From the NCBI GenBank assembly GCA_949752745.1, contig OX457028.1, forward strand, positions 494,420 to 558,419: a stretch of DNA of 64,000 nucleotides. Reading direction: 5' to 3'. The position numbers and the translations under genes were made by a program. Source of the stretch: Protula sp. h YS-2021 (taxonomy: Eukaryota > Annelida > Polychaeta > Sabellida > Serpulidae). Below the pieces are notes generated by a model that was given only the letters and a program-made list of their open reading frames with translations, had not been told where the DNA came from and made no database searches. Below, in pieces: positions 19,392 to 34,300 of this stretch. Positions within the stretch are counted from its first letter, which is position 1. Each line of letters starts with the position of its first letter.

Positions 19392-22300
19392 TATGGGTTA
19401 GGGTATCGGGTTGGGGTATTGGGTTAGGTTATGTGTTAGGCTTAGGGTTGGATTGGATAAAGGTTGTCTTGTGATTGACTTAGAATATTTTATAAGGCTT
19501 GTGTTGGGTAAGGTTTGGGTTGGGTTTGGCTGGGTTGGGGTTGGGTCAAGGTTGAGTTTTGTTGGACTTAGAATATTTTTGCACAAGGTTGGTTCAGGGT
19601 CAGGGTTGGGGTAAGGGTCGGGGTCAGGGTCAAGGGTGGGGTCAGGGTCGGGATCAGGGTTGGGGTCGGGGTCAGGGTTAGGGTCGGGGTCAGGGTCAGG
19701 GTTGGGGTCAGGGTCAGGGTCAGGGTTAGGGTCAGGGGTAAGGGTCAGGGTTAGGGTCAAGGTTGTGTCAAGGTTGAGTTGTGTTGGACTTAGAATATTT
19801 TTCAAAGGGTTAGGGTCAGGGTCAAGGGTTAGGGTCAGGGTCAGGGTTATGGTCAAGGGTTGGGTCAAGGTTGAGTTGTTTTGGACTTAGAATATTTTTC
19901 AAAGGTTTAGGGTCAGGGTCAAGGGTTAGGGTCAGGGTCAGGGTTGAAGGTCAAGGGTTGGGTCAAGGTTAAGTTGTGTTGGACTTAGAATATTTTTATA
20001 GGGTTGGGTCAGGGGTCAGGGTCAGGGTCAAGGTTGGGGTCAGGGTCGGGGTCAGGGTCGAAGTCAAGGTTGGGGTCAGGGTCAGGCTTAGGGTCAGGGT
20101 CAGAGTTGGGGTCAGGGTCAGGGTTAGGGTCAAACCCTGGGTTGCATTTTCTTGCGTTTATAGGGTTGCGACCCGGGGTTATCTTGGGGTAACCTAGGGT
20201 TACACCTGTCAATCAAGAGTTTTTTTCTATCATTTCTTTGGTCCACAGAGCCGTGGTCCACAGAGCCATGTGCACCCTTAGCTCTATACCCTAACCGTAA
20301 CCCTACTAACCCTCTACTAAAACTCTACTGACCCTTGGGTTATGGGTTAGGGATAACCTTTGTTACGAACTAATAGGTAATAAAATGCCAAAATCATCCC
20401 TATACCCTAACCTCTTACCCCATAACTCTATACCATAACCCAACCCATAACCCTGACCCTAACCCAACCCTAACCCTAATCCCTAACCCAAGTATTTCTC
20501 CAGTTATAGAGATTAACTTGGCAGAAACAGCCCAATAACGCATTTTTTTTTTGGTAATAACTTTGTGAAAAATCGTTTATTTTAACAGAAATAGGCAGAA
20601 ACGTGCGCGTTATAATACTATTGTATTTGTGTTGGAACTTATTTATCAAAAATTTTGACAAAAAATATTAAAATTTTCACTTATGCAAATAAAATGCAGG
20701 TAAGGTGCACAGGTTAAACAACGTCATGCGACAGATATCATGACATGACGACTTTATGAATAAATAAGAATAAATGTGTTTTGGTAGGAACCCTTAGAGT
20801 CAGAAAATTATTTTGGTGAAATTTGAGCCATGAAAGACTAAGGGAAGGGGTCGAAATTTAAAAAACGGGACTTGGTCCCGAGGTAGCAGACACACCATAT
20901 TTTTGGGGCATTGTTGACATTAAACTCAATTTTTGTTATGCTTGTCATAGTAGTAGGAGAATTATTTTAACAGGGCTACAAACTGCATTCAAGGGCTTTA
21001 AAACGATATATAATTTATGACGATACCTTAAAGACTTTTTTAAAAACATTTAAAAAACGCATGAAATTTGGGGTAAAATTTGGCCCATTATTTAAAAAAA
21101 TGTCATTTCTTTATAACTTCTAGATAAAATAGAGACAAAATATTTATGTCACTTAGAGATCATTACAACAATATTACGCGGTATAAAGTTTATAAAAATC
21201 CATTAAGGGCTTTTGACGATATGGTCAAAAACTTGTCAAATTTTTGAGCATTTTGACATTTTAACATGAAAATATCAATTTTATTATAACTTCTACACAC
21301 AATACAGGCATGAAATTTGCACCAATAATAGAATATTTCATGCACTATCAATCCATTTAAAATTTGTAGAAAAACATAATGGACTTTTAACGATACTCTC
21401 AAAACATTATCAAACGTATGGGTTAGGGTATCGGGTTGGGGTATTGGGTTAGGTTATGTGTTAGGCTTAGGGTTGGATTGGATAAAGGTTGTCTTGTGAT
21501 TGACTTAGAATATTTTATAAGGCTTGTGTTGGGTAAGGTTTGGGTTGGGTTTGGCTGGGTTGGGGTTGGGTCAAGGTTGAGTTTTGTTGGACTTAGAATA
21601 TTTTTGCACAAGGTTGGTTCAGGGTCAGGGTTGGGGTAAGGGTCGGGGTCAGGGTCAAGGGTGGGGTCAGGGTCGGGATCAGGGTTGGGGTCGGGGTCAG
21701 GGTTAGGGTCGGGGTCAGGGTCAGGGTTGGGGTCAGGGTCAGGGTCAGGGTTAGGGTCAGGGGTAAGGGTCAGGGTTAGGGTCAAGGTTGTGTCAAGGTT
21801 GAGTTGTGTTGGACTTAGAATATTTTTCAAAGGGTTAGGGTCAGGGTCAAGGGTTAGGGTCAGGGTCAGGGTTATGGTCAAGGGTTGGGTCAAGGTTGAG
21901 TTGTTTTGGACTTAGAATATTTTTCAAAGGTTTAGGGTCAGGGTCAAGGGTTAGGGTCAGGGTCAGGGTTGAAGGTCAAGGGTTGGGTCAAGGTTAAGTT
22001 GTGTTGGACTTAGAATATTTTTATAGGGTTGGGTCAGGGGTCAGGGTCAGGGTCAAGGTTGGGGTCAGGGTCGGGGTCAGGGTCGAAGTCAAGGTTGGGG
22101 TCAGGGTCAGGCTTAGGGTCAGGGTCAGAGTTGGGGTCAGGGTCAGGGTTAGGGTCAAACCCTGGGTTGCATTTTCTTGCGTTTATAGGGTTGCGACCCG
22201 GGGTTATCTTGGGGTAACCTAGGGTTACACCTGTCAATCAAGAGTTTTTTTCTATCATTTCTTTGGTCCACAGAGCCGTGGTCCACAGAGCCATGTGCAC

Positions 22301-25300
22301 CCTTAGCTCTATACCCTAACCGTAACCCTACTAACCCTCTACTAAAACTCTACTGACCCTTGGGTTATGGGTTAGGGATAACCTTTGTTACGAACTAATA
22401 GGTAATAAAATGCCAAAATCATCCCTATACCCTAACCTCTTACCCCATAACTCTATACCATAACCCAACCCATAACCCTGACCCTAACCCAACCCTAACC
22501 CTAATCCCTAACCCAAGTATTTCTCCAGTTATAGAGATTAACTTGGCAGAAACAGCCCAATAACGCATTTTTTTTTTGGTAATAACTTTGTGAAAAATCG
22601 TTTATTTTAACAGAAATAGGCAGAAACGTGCGCGTTATAATACTATTGTATTTGTGTTGGAACTTATTTATCAAAAATTTTGACAAAAAATATTAAAATT
22701 TTCACTTATGCAAATAAAATGCAGGTAAGGTGCACAGGTTAAACAACGTCATGCGACAGATATCATGACATGACGACTTTATGAATAAATAAGAATAAAT
22801 GTGTTTTGGTAGGAACCCTTAGAGTCAGAAAATTATTTTGGTGAAATTTGAGCCATGAAAGACTAAGGGAAGGGGTCGAAATTTAAAAAACGGGACTTGG
22901 TCCCGAGGTAGCAGACACACCATATTTTTGGGGCATTGTTGACATTAAACTCAATTTTTGTTATGCTTGTCATAGTAGTAGGAGAATTATTTTAACAGGG
23001 CTACAAACTGCATTCAAGGGCTTTAAAACGATATATAATTTATGACGATACCTTAAAGACTTTTTTAAAAACATTTAAAAAACGCATGAAATTTGGGGTA
23101 AAATTTGGCCCATTATTTAAAAAAATGTCATTTCTTTATAACTTCTAGATAAAATAGAGACAAAATATTTATGTCACTTAGAGATCATTACAACAATATT
23201 ACGCGGTATAAAGTTTATAAAAATCCATTAAGGGCTTTTGACGATATGGTCAAAAACTTGTCAAATTTTTGAGCATTTTGACATTTTAACATGAAAATAT
23301 CAATTTTATTATAACTTCTACACACAATACAGGCATGAAATTTGCACCAATAATAGAATATTTCATGCACTATCAATCCATTTAAAATTTGTAGAAAAAC
23401 ATAATGGACTTTTAACGATACTCTCAAAACATTATCAAACGTATGGGTTAGGGTATCGGGTTGGGGTATTGGGTTAGGTTATGTGTTAGGCTTAGGGTTG
23501 GATTGGATAAAGGTTGTCTTGTGATTGACTTAGAATATTTTATAAGGCTTGTGTTGGGTAAGGTTTGGGTTGGGTTTGGCTGGGTTGGGGTTGGGTCAAG
23601 GTTGAGTTTTGTTGGACTTAGAATATTTTTGCACAAGGTTGGTTCAGGGTCAGGGTTGGGGTAAGGGTCGGGGTCAGGGTCAAGGGTGGGGTCAGGGTCG
23701 GGATCAGGGTTGGGGTCGGGGTCAGGGTTAGGGTCGGGGTCAGGGTCAGGGTTGGGGTCAGGGTCAGGGTCAGGGTTAGGGTCAGGGGTAAGGGTCAGGG
23801 TTAGGGTCAAGGTTGTGTCAAGGTTGAGTTGTGTTGGACTTAGAATATTTTTCAAAGGGTTAGGGTCAGGGTCAAGGGTTAGGGTCAGGGTCAGGGTTAT
23901 GGTCAAGGGTTGGGTCAAGGTTGAGTTGTTTTGGACTTAGAATATTTTTCAAAGGTTTAGGGTCAGGGTCAAGGGTTAGGGTCAGGGTCAGGGTTGAAGG
24001 TCAAGGGTTGGGTCAAGGTTAAGTTGTGTTGGACTTAGAATATTTTTATAGGGTTGGGTCAGGGGTCAGGGTCAGGGTCAAGGTTGGGGTCAGGGTCGGG
24101 GTCAGGGTCGAAGTCAAGGTTGGGGTCAGGGTCAGGCTTAGGGTCAGGGTCAGAGTTGGGGTCAGGGTCAGGGTTAGGGTCAAACCCTGGGTTGCATTTT
24201 CTTGCGTTTATAGGGTTGCGACCCGGGGTTATCTTGGGGTAACCTAGGGTTACACCTGTCAATCAAGAGTTTTTTTCTATCATTTCTTTGGTCCACAGAG
24301 CCGTGGTCCACAGAGCCATGTGCACCCTTAGCTCTATACCCTAACCGTAACCCTACTAACCCTCTACTAAAACTCTACTGACCCTTGGGTTATGGGTTAG
24401 GGATAACCTTTGTTACGAACTAATAGGTAATAAAATGCCAAAATCATCCCTATACCCTAACCTCTTACCCCATAACTCTATACCATAACCCAACCCATAA
24501 CCCTGACCCTAACCCAACCCTAACCCTAATCCCTAACCCAAGTATTTCTCCAGTTATAGAGATTAACTTGGCAGAAACAGCCCAATAACGCATTTTTTTT
24601 TGGTAATAACTTTGTGAAAAATCGTTTATTTTAACAGAAATAGGCAGAAACGTGCGCGTTATAATACTATTGTATTTGTGTTGGAACTTATTTATCAAAA
24701 ATTTTGACAAAAAATATTAAAATTTTCACTTATGCAAATAAAATGCAGGTAAGGTGCACAGGTTAAACAACGTCATGCGACAGATATCATGACATGACGA
24801 CTTTATGAATAAATAAGAATAAATGTGTTTTGGTAGGAACCCTTAGAGTCAGAAAATTATTTTGGTGAAATTTGAGCCATGAAAGACTAAGGGAAGGGGT
24901 CGAAATTTAAAAAACGGGACTTGGTCCCGAGGTAGCAGACACACCATATTTTTGGGGCATTGTTGACATTAAACTCAATTTTTGTTATGCTTGTCATAGT
25001 AGTAGGAGAATTATTTTAACAGGGCTACAAACTGCATTCAAGGGCTTTAAAACGATATATAATTTATGACGATACCTTAAAGACTTTTTTAAAAACATTT
25101 AAAAAACGCATGAAATTTGGGGTAAAATTTGGCCCATTATTTAAAAAAATGTCATTTCTTTATAACTTCTAGATAAAATAGAGACAAAATATTTATGTCA
25201 CTTAGAGATCATTACAACAATATTACGCGGTATAAAGTTTATAAAAATCCATTAAGGGCTTTTGACGATATGGTCAAAAACTTGTCAAATTTTTGAGCAT

Positions 25301-28300
25301 TTTGACATTTTAACATGAAAATATCAATTTTATTATAACTTCTACACACAATACAGGCATGAAATTTGCACCAATAATAGAATATTTCATGCACTATCAA
25401 TCCATTTAAAATTTGTAGAAAAACATAATGGACTTTTAACGATACTCTCAAAACATTATCAAACGTATGGGTTAGGGTATCGGGTTGGGGTATTGGGTTA
25501 GGTTATGTGTTAGGCTTAGGGTTGGATTGGATAAAGGTTGTCTTGTGATTGACTTAGAATATTTTATAAGGCTTGTGTTGGGTAAGGTTTGGGTTGGGTT
25601 TGGCTGGGTTGGGGTTGGGTCAAGGTTGAGTTTTGTTGGACTTAGAATATTTTTGCACAAGGTTGGTTCAGGGTCAGGGTTGGGGTAAGGGTCGGGGTCA
25701 GGGTCAAGGGTGGGGTCAGGGTCGGGATCAGGGTTGGGGTCGGGGTCAGGGTTAGGGTCGGGGTCAGGGTCAGGGTTGGGGTCAGGGTCAGGGTCAGGGT
25801 TAGGGTCAGGGGTAAGGGTCAGGGTTAGGGTCAAGGTTGTGTCAAGGTTGAGTTGTGTTGGACTTAGAATATTTTTCAAAGGGTTAGGGTCAGGGTCAAG
25901 GGTTAGGGTCAGGGTCAGGGTTATGGTCAAGGGTTGGGTCAAGGTTGAGTTGTTTTGGACTTAGAATATTTTTCAAAGGTTTAGGGTCAGGGTCAAGGGT
26001 TAGGGTCAGGGTCAGGGTTGAAGGTCAAGGGTTGGGTCAAGGTTAAGTTGTGTTGGACTTAGAATATTTTTATAGGGTTGGGTCAGGGGTCAGGGTCAGG
26101 GTCAAGGTTGGGGTCAGGGTCGGGGTCAGGGTCGAAGTCAAGGTTGGGGTCAGGGTCAGGCTTAGGGTCAGGGTCAGAGTTGGGGTCAGGGTCAGGGTTA
26201 GGGTCAAACCCTGGGTTGCATTTTCTTGCGTTTATAGGGTTGCGACCCGGGGTTATCTTGGGGTAACCTAGGGTTACACCTGTCAATCAAGAGTTTTTTT
26301 CTATCATTTCTTTGGTCCACAGAGCCGTGGTCCACAGAGCCATGTGCACCCTTAGCTCTATACCCTAACCGTAACCCTACTAACCCTCTACTAAAACTCT
26401 ACTGACCCTTGGGTTATGGGTTAGGGATAACCTTTGTTACGAACTAATAGGTAATAAAATGCCAAAATCATCCCTATACCCTAACCTCTTACCCCATAAC
26501 TCTATACCATAACCCAACCCATAACCCTGACCCTAACCCAACCCTAACCCTAATCCCTAACCCAAGTATTTCTCCAGTTATAGAGATTAACTTGGCAGAA
26601 ACAGCCCAATAACGCATTTTTTTTTTGGTAATAACTTTGTGAAAAATCGTTTATTTTAACAGAAATAGGCAGAAACGTGCGCGTTATAATACTATTGTAT
26701 TTGTGTTGGAACTTATTTATCAAAAATTTTGACAAAAAATATTAAAATTTTCACTTATGCAAATAAAATGCAGGTAAGGTGCACAGGTTAAACAACGTCA
26801 TGCGACAGATATCATGACATGACGACTTTATGAATAAATAAGAATAAATGTGTTTTGGTAGGAACCCTTAGAGTCAGAAAATTATTTTGGTGAAATTTGA
26901 GCCATGAAAGACTAAGGGAAGGGGTCGAAATTTAAAAAACGGGACTTGGTCCCGAGGTAGCAGACACACCATATTTTTGGGGCATTGTTGACATTAAACT
27001 CAATTTTTGTTATGCTTGTCATAGTAGTAGGAGAATTATTTTAACAGGGCTACAAACTGCATTCAAGGGCTTTAAAACGATATATAATTTATGACGATAC
27101 CTTAAAGACTTTTTTAAAAACATTTAAAAAACGCATGAAATTTGGGGTAAAATTTGGCCCATTATTTAAAAAAATGTCATTTCTTTATAACTTCTAGATA
27201 AAATAGAGACAAAATATTTATGTCACTTAGAGATCATTACAACAATATTACGCGGTATAAAGTTTATAAAAATCCATTAAGGGCTTTTGACGATATGGTC
27301 AAAAACTTGTCAAATTTTTGAGCATTTTGACATTTTAACATGAAAATATCAATTTTATTATAACTTCTACACACAATACAGGCATGAAATTTGCACCAAT
27401 AATAGAATATTTCATGCACTATCAATCCATTTAAAATTTGTAGAAAAACATAATGGACTTTTAACGATACTCTCAAAACATTATCAAACGTATGGGTTAG
27501 GGTATCGGGTTGGGGTATTGGGTTAGGTTATGTGTTAGGCTTAGGGTTGGATTGGATAAAGGTTGTCTTGTGATTGACTTAGAATATTTTATAAGGCTTG
27601 TGTTGGGTAAGGTTTGGGTTGGGTTTGGCTGGGTTGGGGTTGGGTCAAGGTTGAGTTTTGTTGGACTTAGAATATTTTTGCACAAGGTTGGTTCAGGGTC
27701 AGGGTTGGGGTAAGGGTCGGGGTCAGGGTCAAGGGTGGGGTCAGGGTCGGGATCAGGGTTGGGGTCGGGGTCAGGGTTAGGGTCGGGGTCAGGGTCAGGG
27801 TTGGGGTCAGGGTCAGGGTCAGGGTTAGGGTCAGGGGTAAGGGTCAGGGTTAGGGTCAAGGTTGTGTCAAGGTTGAGTTGTGTTGGACTTAGAATATTTT
27901 TCAAAGGGTTAGGGTCAGGGTCAAGGGTTAGGGTCAGGGTCAGGGTTATGGTCAAGGGTTGGGTCAAGGTTGAGTTGTTTTGGACTTAGAATATTTTTCA
28001 AAGGTTTAGGGTCAGGGTCAAGGGTTAGGGTCAGGGTCAGGGTTGAAGGTCAAGGGTTGGGTCAAGGTTAAGTTGTGTTGGACTTAGAATATTTTTATAG
28101 GGTTGGGTCAGGGGTCAGGGTCAGGGTCAAGGTTGGGGTCAGGGTCGGGGTCAGGGTCGAAGTCAAGGTTGGGGTCAGGGTCAGGCTTAGGGTCAGGGTC
28201 AGAGTTGGGGTCAGGGTCAGGGTTAGGGTCAAACCCTGGGTTGCATTTTCTTGCGTTTATAGGGTTGCGACCCGGGGTTATCTTGGGGTAACCTAGGGTT

Positions 28301-31300
28301 ACACCTGTCAATCAAGAGTTTTTTTCTATCATTTCTTTGGTCCACAGAGCCGTGGTCCACAGAGCCATGTGCACCCTTAGCTCTATACCCTAACCGTAAC
28401 CCTACTAACCCTCTACTAAAACTCTACTGACCCTTGGGTTATGGGTTAGGGATAACCTTTGTTACGAACTAATAGGTAATAAAATGCCAAAATCATCCCT
28501 ATACCCTAACCTCTTACCCCATAACTCTATACCATAACCCAACCCATAACCCTGACCCTAACCCAACCCTAACCCTAATCCCTAACCCAAGTATTTCTCC
28601 AGTTATAGAGATTAACTTGGCAGAAACAGCCCAATAACGCATTTTTTTTTTGGTAATAACTTTGTGAAAAATCGTTTATTTTAACAGAAATAGGCAGAAA
28701 CGTGCGCGTTATAATACTATTGTATTTGTGTTGGAACTTATTTATCAAAAATTTTGACAAAAAATATTAAAATTTTCACTTATGCAAATAAAATGCAGGT
28801 AAGGTGCACAGGTTAAACAACGTCATGCGACAGATATCATGACATGACGACTTTATGAATAAATAAGAATAAATGTGTTTTGGTAGGAACCCTTAGAGTC
28901 AGAAAATTATTTTGGTGAAATTTGAGCCATGAAAGACTAAGGGAAGGGGTCGAAATTTAAAAAACGGGACTTGGTCCCGAGGTAGCAGACACACCATATT
29001 TTTGGGGCATTGTTGACATTAAACTCAATTTTTGTTATGCTTGTCATAGTAGTAGGAGAATTATTTTAACAGGGCTACAAACTGCATTCAAGGGCTTTAA
29101 AACGATATATAATTTATGACGATACCTTAAAGACTTTTTTAAAAACATTTAAAAAACGCATGAAATTTGGGGTAAAATTTGGCCCATTATTTAAAAAAAT
29201 GTCATTTCTTTATAACTTCTAGATAAAATAGAGACAAAATATTTATGTCACTTAGAGATCATTACAACAATATTACGCGGTATAAAGTTTATAAAAATCC
29301 ATTAAGGGCTTTTGACGATATGGTCAAAAACTTGTCAAATTTTTGAGCATTTTGACATTTTAACATGAAAATATCAATTTTATTATAACTTCTACACACA
29401 ATACAGGCATGAAATTTGCACCAATAATAGAATATTTCATGCACTATCAATCCATTTAAAATTTGTAGAAAAACATAATGGACTTTTAACGATACTCTCA
29501 AAACATTATCAAACGTATGGGTTAGGGTATCGGGTTGGGGTATTGGGTTAGGTTATGTGTTAGGCTTAGGGTTGGATTGGATAAAGGTTGTCTTGTGATT
29601 GACTTAGAATATTTTATAAGGCTTGTGTTGGGTAAGGTTTGGGTTGGGTTTGGCTGGGTTGGGGTTGGGTCAAGGTTGAGTTTTGTTGGACTTAGAATAT
29701 TTTTGCACAAGGTTGGTTCAGGGTCAGGGTTGGGGTAAGGGTCGGGGTCAGGGTCAAGGGTGGGGTCAGGGTCGGGATCAGGGTTGGGGTCGGGGTCAGG
29801 GTTAGGGTCGGGGTCAGGGTCAGGGTTGGGGTCAGGGTCAGGGTCAGGGTTAGGGTCAGGGGTAAGGGTCAGGGTTAGGGTCAAGGTTGTGTCAAGGTTG
29901 AGTTGTGTTGGACTTAGAATATTTTTCAAAGGGTTAGGGTCAGGGTCAAGGGTTAGGGTCAGGGTCAGGGTTATGGTCAAGGGTTGGGTCAAGGTTGAGT
30001 TGTTTTGGACTTAGAATATTTTTCAAAGGTTTAGGGTCAGGGTCAAGGGTTAGGGTCAGGGTCAGGGTTGAAGGTCAAGGGTTGGGTCAAGGTTAAGTTG
30101 TGTTGGACTTAGAATATTTTTATAGGGTTGGGTCAGGGGTCAGGGTCAGGGTCAAGGTTGGGGTCAGGGTCGGGGTCAGGGTCGAAGTCAAGGTTGGGGT
30201 CAGGGTCAGGCTTAGGGTCAGGGTCAGAGTTGGGGTCAGGGTCAGGGTTAGGGTCAAACCCTGGGTTGCATTTTCTTGCGTTTATAGGGTTGCGACCCGG
30301 GGTTATCTTGGGGTAACCTAGGGTTACACCTGTCAATCAAGAGTTTTTTTCTATCATTTCTTTGGTCCACAGAGCCGTGGTCCACAGAGCCATGTGCACC
30401 CTTAGCTCTATACCCTAACCGTAACCCTACTAACCCTCTACTAAAACTCTACTGACCCTTGGGTTATGGGTTAGGGATAACCTTTGTTACGAACTAATAG
30501 GTAATAAAATGCCAAAATCATCCCTATACCCTAACCTCTTACCCCATAACTCTATACCATAACCCAACCCATAACCCTGACCCTAACCCAACCCTAACCC
30601 TAATCCCTAACCCAAGTATTTCTCCAGTTATAGAGATTAACTTGGCAGAAACAGCCCAATAACGCATTTTTTTTTTGGTAATAACTTTGTGAAAAATCGT
30701 TTATTTTAACAGAAATAGGCAGAAACGTGCGCGTTATAATACTATTGTATTTGTGTTGGAACTTATTTATCAAAAATTTTGACAAAAAATATTAAAATTT
30801 TCACTTATGCAAATAAAATGCAGGTAAGGTGCACAGGTTAAACAACGTCATGCGACAGATATCATGACATGACGACTTTATGAATAAATAAGAATAAATG
30901 TGTTTTGGTAGGAACCCTTAGAGTCAGAAAATTATTTTGGTGAAATTTGAGCCATGAAAGACTAAGGGAAGGGGTCGAAATTTAAAAAACGGGACTTGGT
31001 CCCGAGGTAGCAGACACACCATATTTTTGGGGCATTGTTGACATTAAACTCAATTTTTGTTATGCTTGTCATAGTAGTAGGAGAATTATTTTAACAGGGC
31101 TACAAACTGCATTCAAGGGCTTTAAAACGATATATAATTTATGACGATACCTTAAAGACTTTTTTAAAAACATTTAAAAAACGCATGAAATTTGGGGTAA
31201 AATTTGGCCCATTATTTAAAAAAATGTCATTTCTTTATAACTTCTAGATAAAATAGAGACAAAATATTTATGTCACTTAGAGATCATTACAACAATATTA

Positions 31301-34300
31301 CGCGGTATAAAGTTTATAAAAATCCATTAAGGGCTTTTGACGATATGGTCAAAAACTTGTCAAATTTTTGAGCATTTTGACATTTTAACATGAAAATATC
31401 AATTTTATTATAACTTCTACACACAATACAGGCATGAAATTTGCACCAATAATAGAATATTTCATGCACTATCAATCCATTTAAAATTTGTAGAAAAACA
31501 TAATGGACTTTTAACGATACTCTCAAAACATTATCAAACGTATGGGTTAGGGTATCGGGTTGGGGTATTGGGTTAGGTTATGTGTTAGGCTTAGGGTTGG
31601 ATTGGATAAAGGTTGTCTTGTGATTGACTTAGAATATTTTATAAGGCTTGTGTTGGGTAAGGTTTGGGTTGGGTTTGGCTGGGTTGGGGTTGGGTCAAGG
31701 TTGAGTTTTGTTGGACTTAGAATATTTTTGCACAAGGTTGGTTCAGGGTCAGGGTTGGGGTAAGGGTCGGGGTCAGGGTCAAGGGTGGGGTCAGGGTCGG
31801 GATCAGGGTTGGGGTCGGGGTCAGGGTTAGGGTCGGGGTCAGGGTCAGGGTTGGGGTCAGGGTCAGGGTCAGGGTTAGGGTCAGGGGTAAGGGTCAGGGT
31901 TAGGGTCAAGGTTGTGTCAAGGTTGAGTTGTGTTGGACTTAGAATATTTTTCAAAGGGTTAGGGTCAGGGTCAAGGGTTAGGGTCAGGGTCAGGGTTATG
32001 GTCAAGGGTTGGGTCAAGGTTGAGTTGTTTTGGACTTAGAATATTTTTCAAAGGTTTAGGGTCAGGGTCAAGGGTTAGGGTCAGGGTCAGGGTTGAAGGT
32101 CAAGGGTTGGGTCAAGGTTAAGTTGTGTTGGACTTAGAATATTTTTATAGGGTTGGGTCAGGGGTCAGGGTCAGGGTCAAGGTTGGGGTCAGGGTCGGGG
32201 TCAGGGTCGAAGTCAAGGTTGGGGTCAGGGTCAGGCTTAGGGTCAGGGTCAGAGTTGGGGTCAGGGTCAGGGTTAGGGTCAAACCCTGGGTTGCATTTTC
32301 TTGCGTTTATAGGGTTGCGACCCGGGGTTATCTTGGGGTAACCTAGGGTTACACCTGTCAATCAAGAGTTTTTTTCTATCATTTCTTTGGTCCACAGAGC
32401 CGTGGTCCACAGAGCCATGTGCACCCTTAGCTCTATACCCTAACCGTAACCCTACTAACCCTCTACTAAAACTCTACTGACCCTTGGGTTATGGGTTAGG
32501 GATAACCTTTGTTACGAACTAATAGGTAATAAAATGCCAAAATCATCCCTATACCCTAACCTCTTACCCCATAACTCTATACCATAACCCAACCCATAAC
32601 CCTGACCCTAACCCAACCCTAACCCTAATCCCTAACCCAAGTATTTCTCCAGTTATAGAGATTAACTTGGCAGAAACAGCCCAATAACGCATTTTTTTTT
32701 TGGTAATAACTTTGTGAAAAATCGTTTATTTTAACAGAAATAGGCAGAAACGTGCGCGTTATAATACTATTGTATTTGTGTTGGAACTTATTTATCAAAA
32801 ATTTTGACAAAAAATATTAAAATTTTCACTTATGCAAATAAAATGCAGGTAAGGTGCACAGGTTAAACAACGTCATGCGACAGATATCATGACATGACGA
32901 CTTTATGAATAAATAAGAATAAATGTGTTTTGGTAGGAACCCTTAGAGTCAGAAAATTATTTTGGTGAAATTTGAGCCATGAAAGACTAAGGGAAGGGGT
33001 CGAAATTTAAAAAACGGGACTTGGTCCCGAGGTAGCAGACACACCATATTTTTGGGGCATTGTTGACATTAAACTCAATTTTTGTTATGCTTGTCATAGT
33101 AGTAGGAGAATTATTTTAACAGGGCTACAAACTGCATTCAAGGGCTTTAAAACGATATATAATTTATGACGATACCTTAAAGACTTTTTTAAAAACATTT
33201 AAAAAACGCATGAAATTTGGGGTAAAATTTGGCCCATTATTTAAAAAAATGTCATTTCTTTATAACTTCTAGATAAAATAGAGACAAAATATTTATGTCA
33301 CTTAGAGATCATTACAACAATATTACGCGGTATAAAGTTTATAAAAATCCATTAAGGGCTTTTGACGATATGGTCAAAAACTTGTCAAATTTTTGAGCAT
33401 TTTGACATTTTAACATGAAAATATCAATTTTATTATAACTTCTACACACAATACAGGCATGAAATTTGCACCAATAATAGAATATTTCATGCACTATCAA
33501 TCCATTTAAAATTTGTAGAAAAACATAATGGACTTTTAACGATACTCTCAAAACATTATCAAACGTATGGGTTAGGGTATCGGGTTGGGGTATTGGGTTA
33601 GGTTATGTGTTAGGCTTAGGGTTGGATTGGATAAAGGTTGTCTTGTGATTGACTTAGAATATTTTATAAGGCTTGTGTTGGGTAAGGTTTGGGTTGGGTT
33701 TGGCTGGGTTGGGGTTGGGTCAAGGTTGAGTTTTGTTGGACTTAGAATATTTTTGCACAAGGTTGGTTCAGGGTCAGGGTTGGGGTAAGGGTCGGGGTCA
33801 GGGTCAAGGGTGGGGTCAGGGTCGGGATCAGGGTTGGGGTCGGGGTCAGGGTTAGGGTCGGGGTCAGGGTCAGGGTTGGGGTCAGGGTCAGGGTCAGGGT
33901 TAGGGTCAGGGGTAAGGGTCAGGGTTAGGGTCAAGGTTGTGTCAAGGTTGAGTTGTGTTGGACTTAGAATATTTTTCAAAGGGTTAGGGTCAGGGTCAAG
34001 GGTTAGGGTCAGGGTCAGGGTTATGGTCAAGGGTTGGGTCAAGGTTGAGTTGTTTTGGACTTAGAATATTTTTCAAAGGTTTAGGGTCAGGGTCAAGGGT
34101 TAGGGTCAGGGTCAGGGTTGAAGGTCAAGGGTTGGGTCAAGGTTAAGTTGTGTTGGACTTAGAATATTTTTATAGGGTTGGGTCAGGGGTCAGGGTCAGG
34201 GTCAAGGTTGGGGTCAGGGTCGGGGTCAGGGTCGAAGTCAAGGTTGGGGTCAGGGTCAGGCTTAGGGTCAGGGTCAGAGTTGGGGTCAGGGTCAGGGTTA